Shown piece by piece: positions 30,605 through 30,754 of a stretch of 30,754 nucleotides of DNA. Within the stretch, counting starts at the first letter, position 1. Each line of letters begins with the position of its first letter. The notes beneath the pieces were generated by a model. It did not search any database, had not been told where the DNA came from, and saw nothing but the letters and a program-made list of their open reading frames with translations. This DNA comes from JALYNX01 sp964608055 (GTDB lineage: Bacteria > Actinomycetota > Acidimicrobiia > Spongiisociales > ZC4RG35), in the NCBI GenBank assembly GCA_964608055.1, contig CAZSMJ010000010.1, forward strand, positions 1 through 30,754. The letters are read 5' to 3'. Made by a program: the position numbers and the translations under genes.

Positions 30605-30754
30605 ATGGTCCCGCGGCTGGTCGCCGGTTTGGTGGTGGTCGGTCTGGCGATTGGTGTCTGGGCTCTATGGCCCCGAGGAGAGCCCGACCCGTCTCCGGCC
30701 ACAACAGTCAACGCCGTCGACAGCACCAGCTCGACCAAAGTCACCGGCGACACC
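30605..30754 (+). CDS. Partial membrane or secreted protein, N-terminus only
   Basis: The first 50 codons of a gene running off the right edge. The product starts MVPR, then has a hydrophobic stretch of about 19 residues (LVAGLVVVGLAIGVWALW), then a polar Pro/Ser/Thr-rich region. It is likely a membrane-anchored or exported protein with an extracytoplasmic linker. The function cannot be inferred. Confidence 0.6.
   Translation, partial: MVPRLVAGLVVVGLAIGVWALWPRGEPDPSPATTVNAVDSTSSTKVTGDT

Overview
The window is GC-rich and densely coded on both strands. It looks like chromosome from an uncultivated member of the Actinomycetota, possibly Acidimicrobiia-like. The evidence is the combination of two F420-type luciferase-like oxidoreductases, a SUF locus containing a Rieske protein, a FadE5-like acyl-CoA dehydrogenase, a double-GNAT protein of the mycothiol synthase type, a DUF222/HNH protein, a DosR/DosS-like two-component pair, many GTG and TTG starts, and many starts preceded closely by TANNNT (leaderless-type promoters). 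No rRNA, tRNA, CRISPR array or transposase was seen. The taxonomic placement is inference.

Layout. 1-1728 (-): dihydrolipoamide dehydrogenase followed by a lipoyl-domain protein that stops in its Ala/Pro linker. 1792-2474 (+): a 30-residue membrane peptide coupled to an alpha/beta hydrolase. 2471-3542 (-): three small genes coupled by ATGA overlaps (membrane protein, double zinc ribbon, unknown), preceded by tandem 14-bp repeats. 3585-6021: a FadE5-like acyl-CoA dehydrogenase divergent from a TetR regulator, with an inverted repeat between them. 6055-9397 (+): an operon of luciferase-like oxidoreductase, prephenate dehydrogenase, a second luciferase-like oxidoreductase and a YbaK-type deacylase. 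9444-11862 (+): sufC-sufS-sufU. 11888-16777 (-): sufD, Rieske, a second sufC, M42 peptidase and fumarase in one operon. 16834-18294 (-): a membrane-anchored DUF4015-type glycosidase-like protein, divergent from a primary-like sigma factor (18399-19349). 19350-19920: an insert of hairpin repeats around a DUF559 endonuclease-like gene, filling the gap between two convergent genes. 19921-23398 (-): a class III aminotransferase, a RibD-type reductase and a plastocyanin-multicopper oxidase fusion. 23522-26257: PPOX flavoprotein, SRPBCC-like protein, GAF histidine kinase (-) and NarL/DosR-type regulator (+). 26280-30754: PLP decarboxylase-like protein, double-GNAT protein, 51-residue membrane protein, DUF222/HNH protein, membrane-anchored amphipathic-repeat protein, and the start of a membrane protein running off the right edge.

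Two regions deserve most attention. The first is 22025-26257. The regulator keeps the DNA-contact residues of mycobacterial DosR, and its single-GAF partner keeps the histidine that is the haem ligand in DosS. The divergent promoter between the copper oxidase and the PPOX gene carries a GGGACTTAAG motif resembling half of a DosR box, in an inverted repeat. Together these suggest a compact oxygen, NO or redox-sensing regulon outside the mycobacteria. The second is the DUF559 element, bounded by 55-bp direct repeats whose stems are conserved while their loops vary. It resembles a REP-type element carrying its own nuclease.

Functional themes are iron-sulphur cluster assembly (two SufC ATPases, but no second SufB/SufD partner in view), central carbon enzymes (E3, fumarase), lipid and F420-type oxidation chemistry, and stress or redox sensing.
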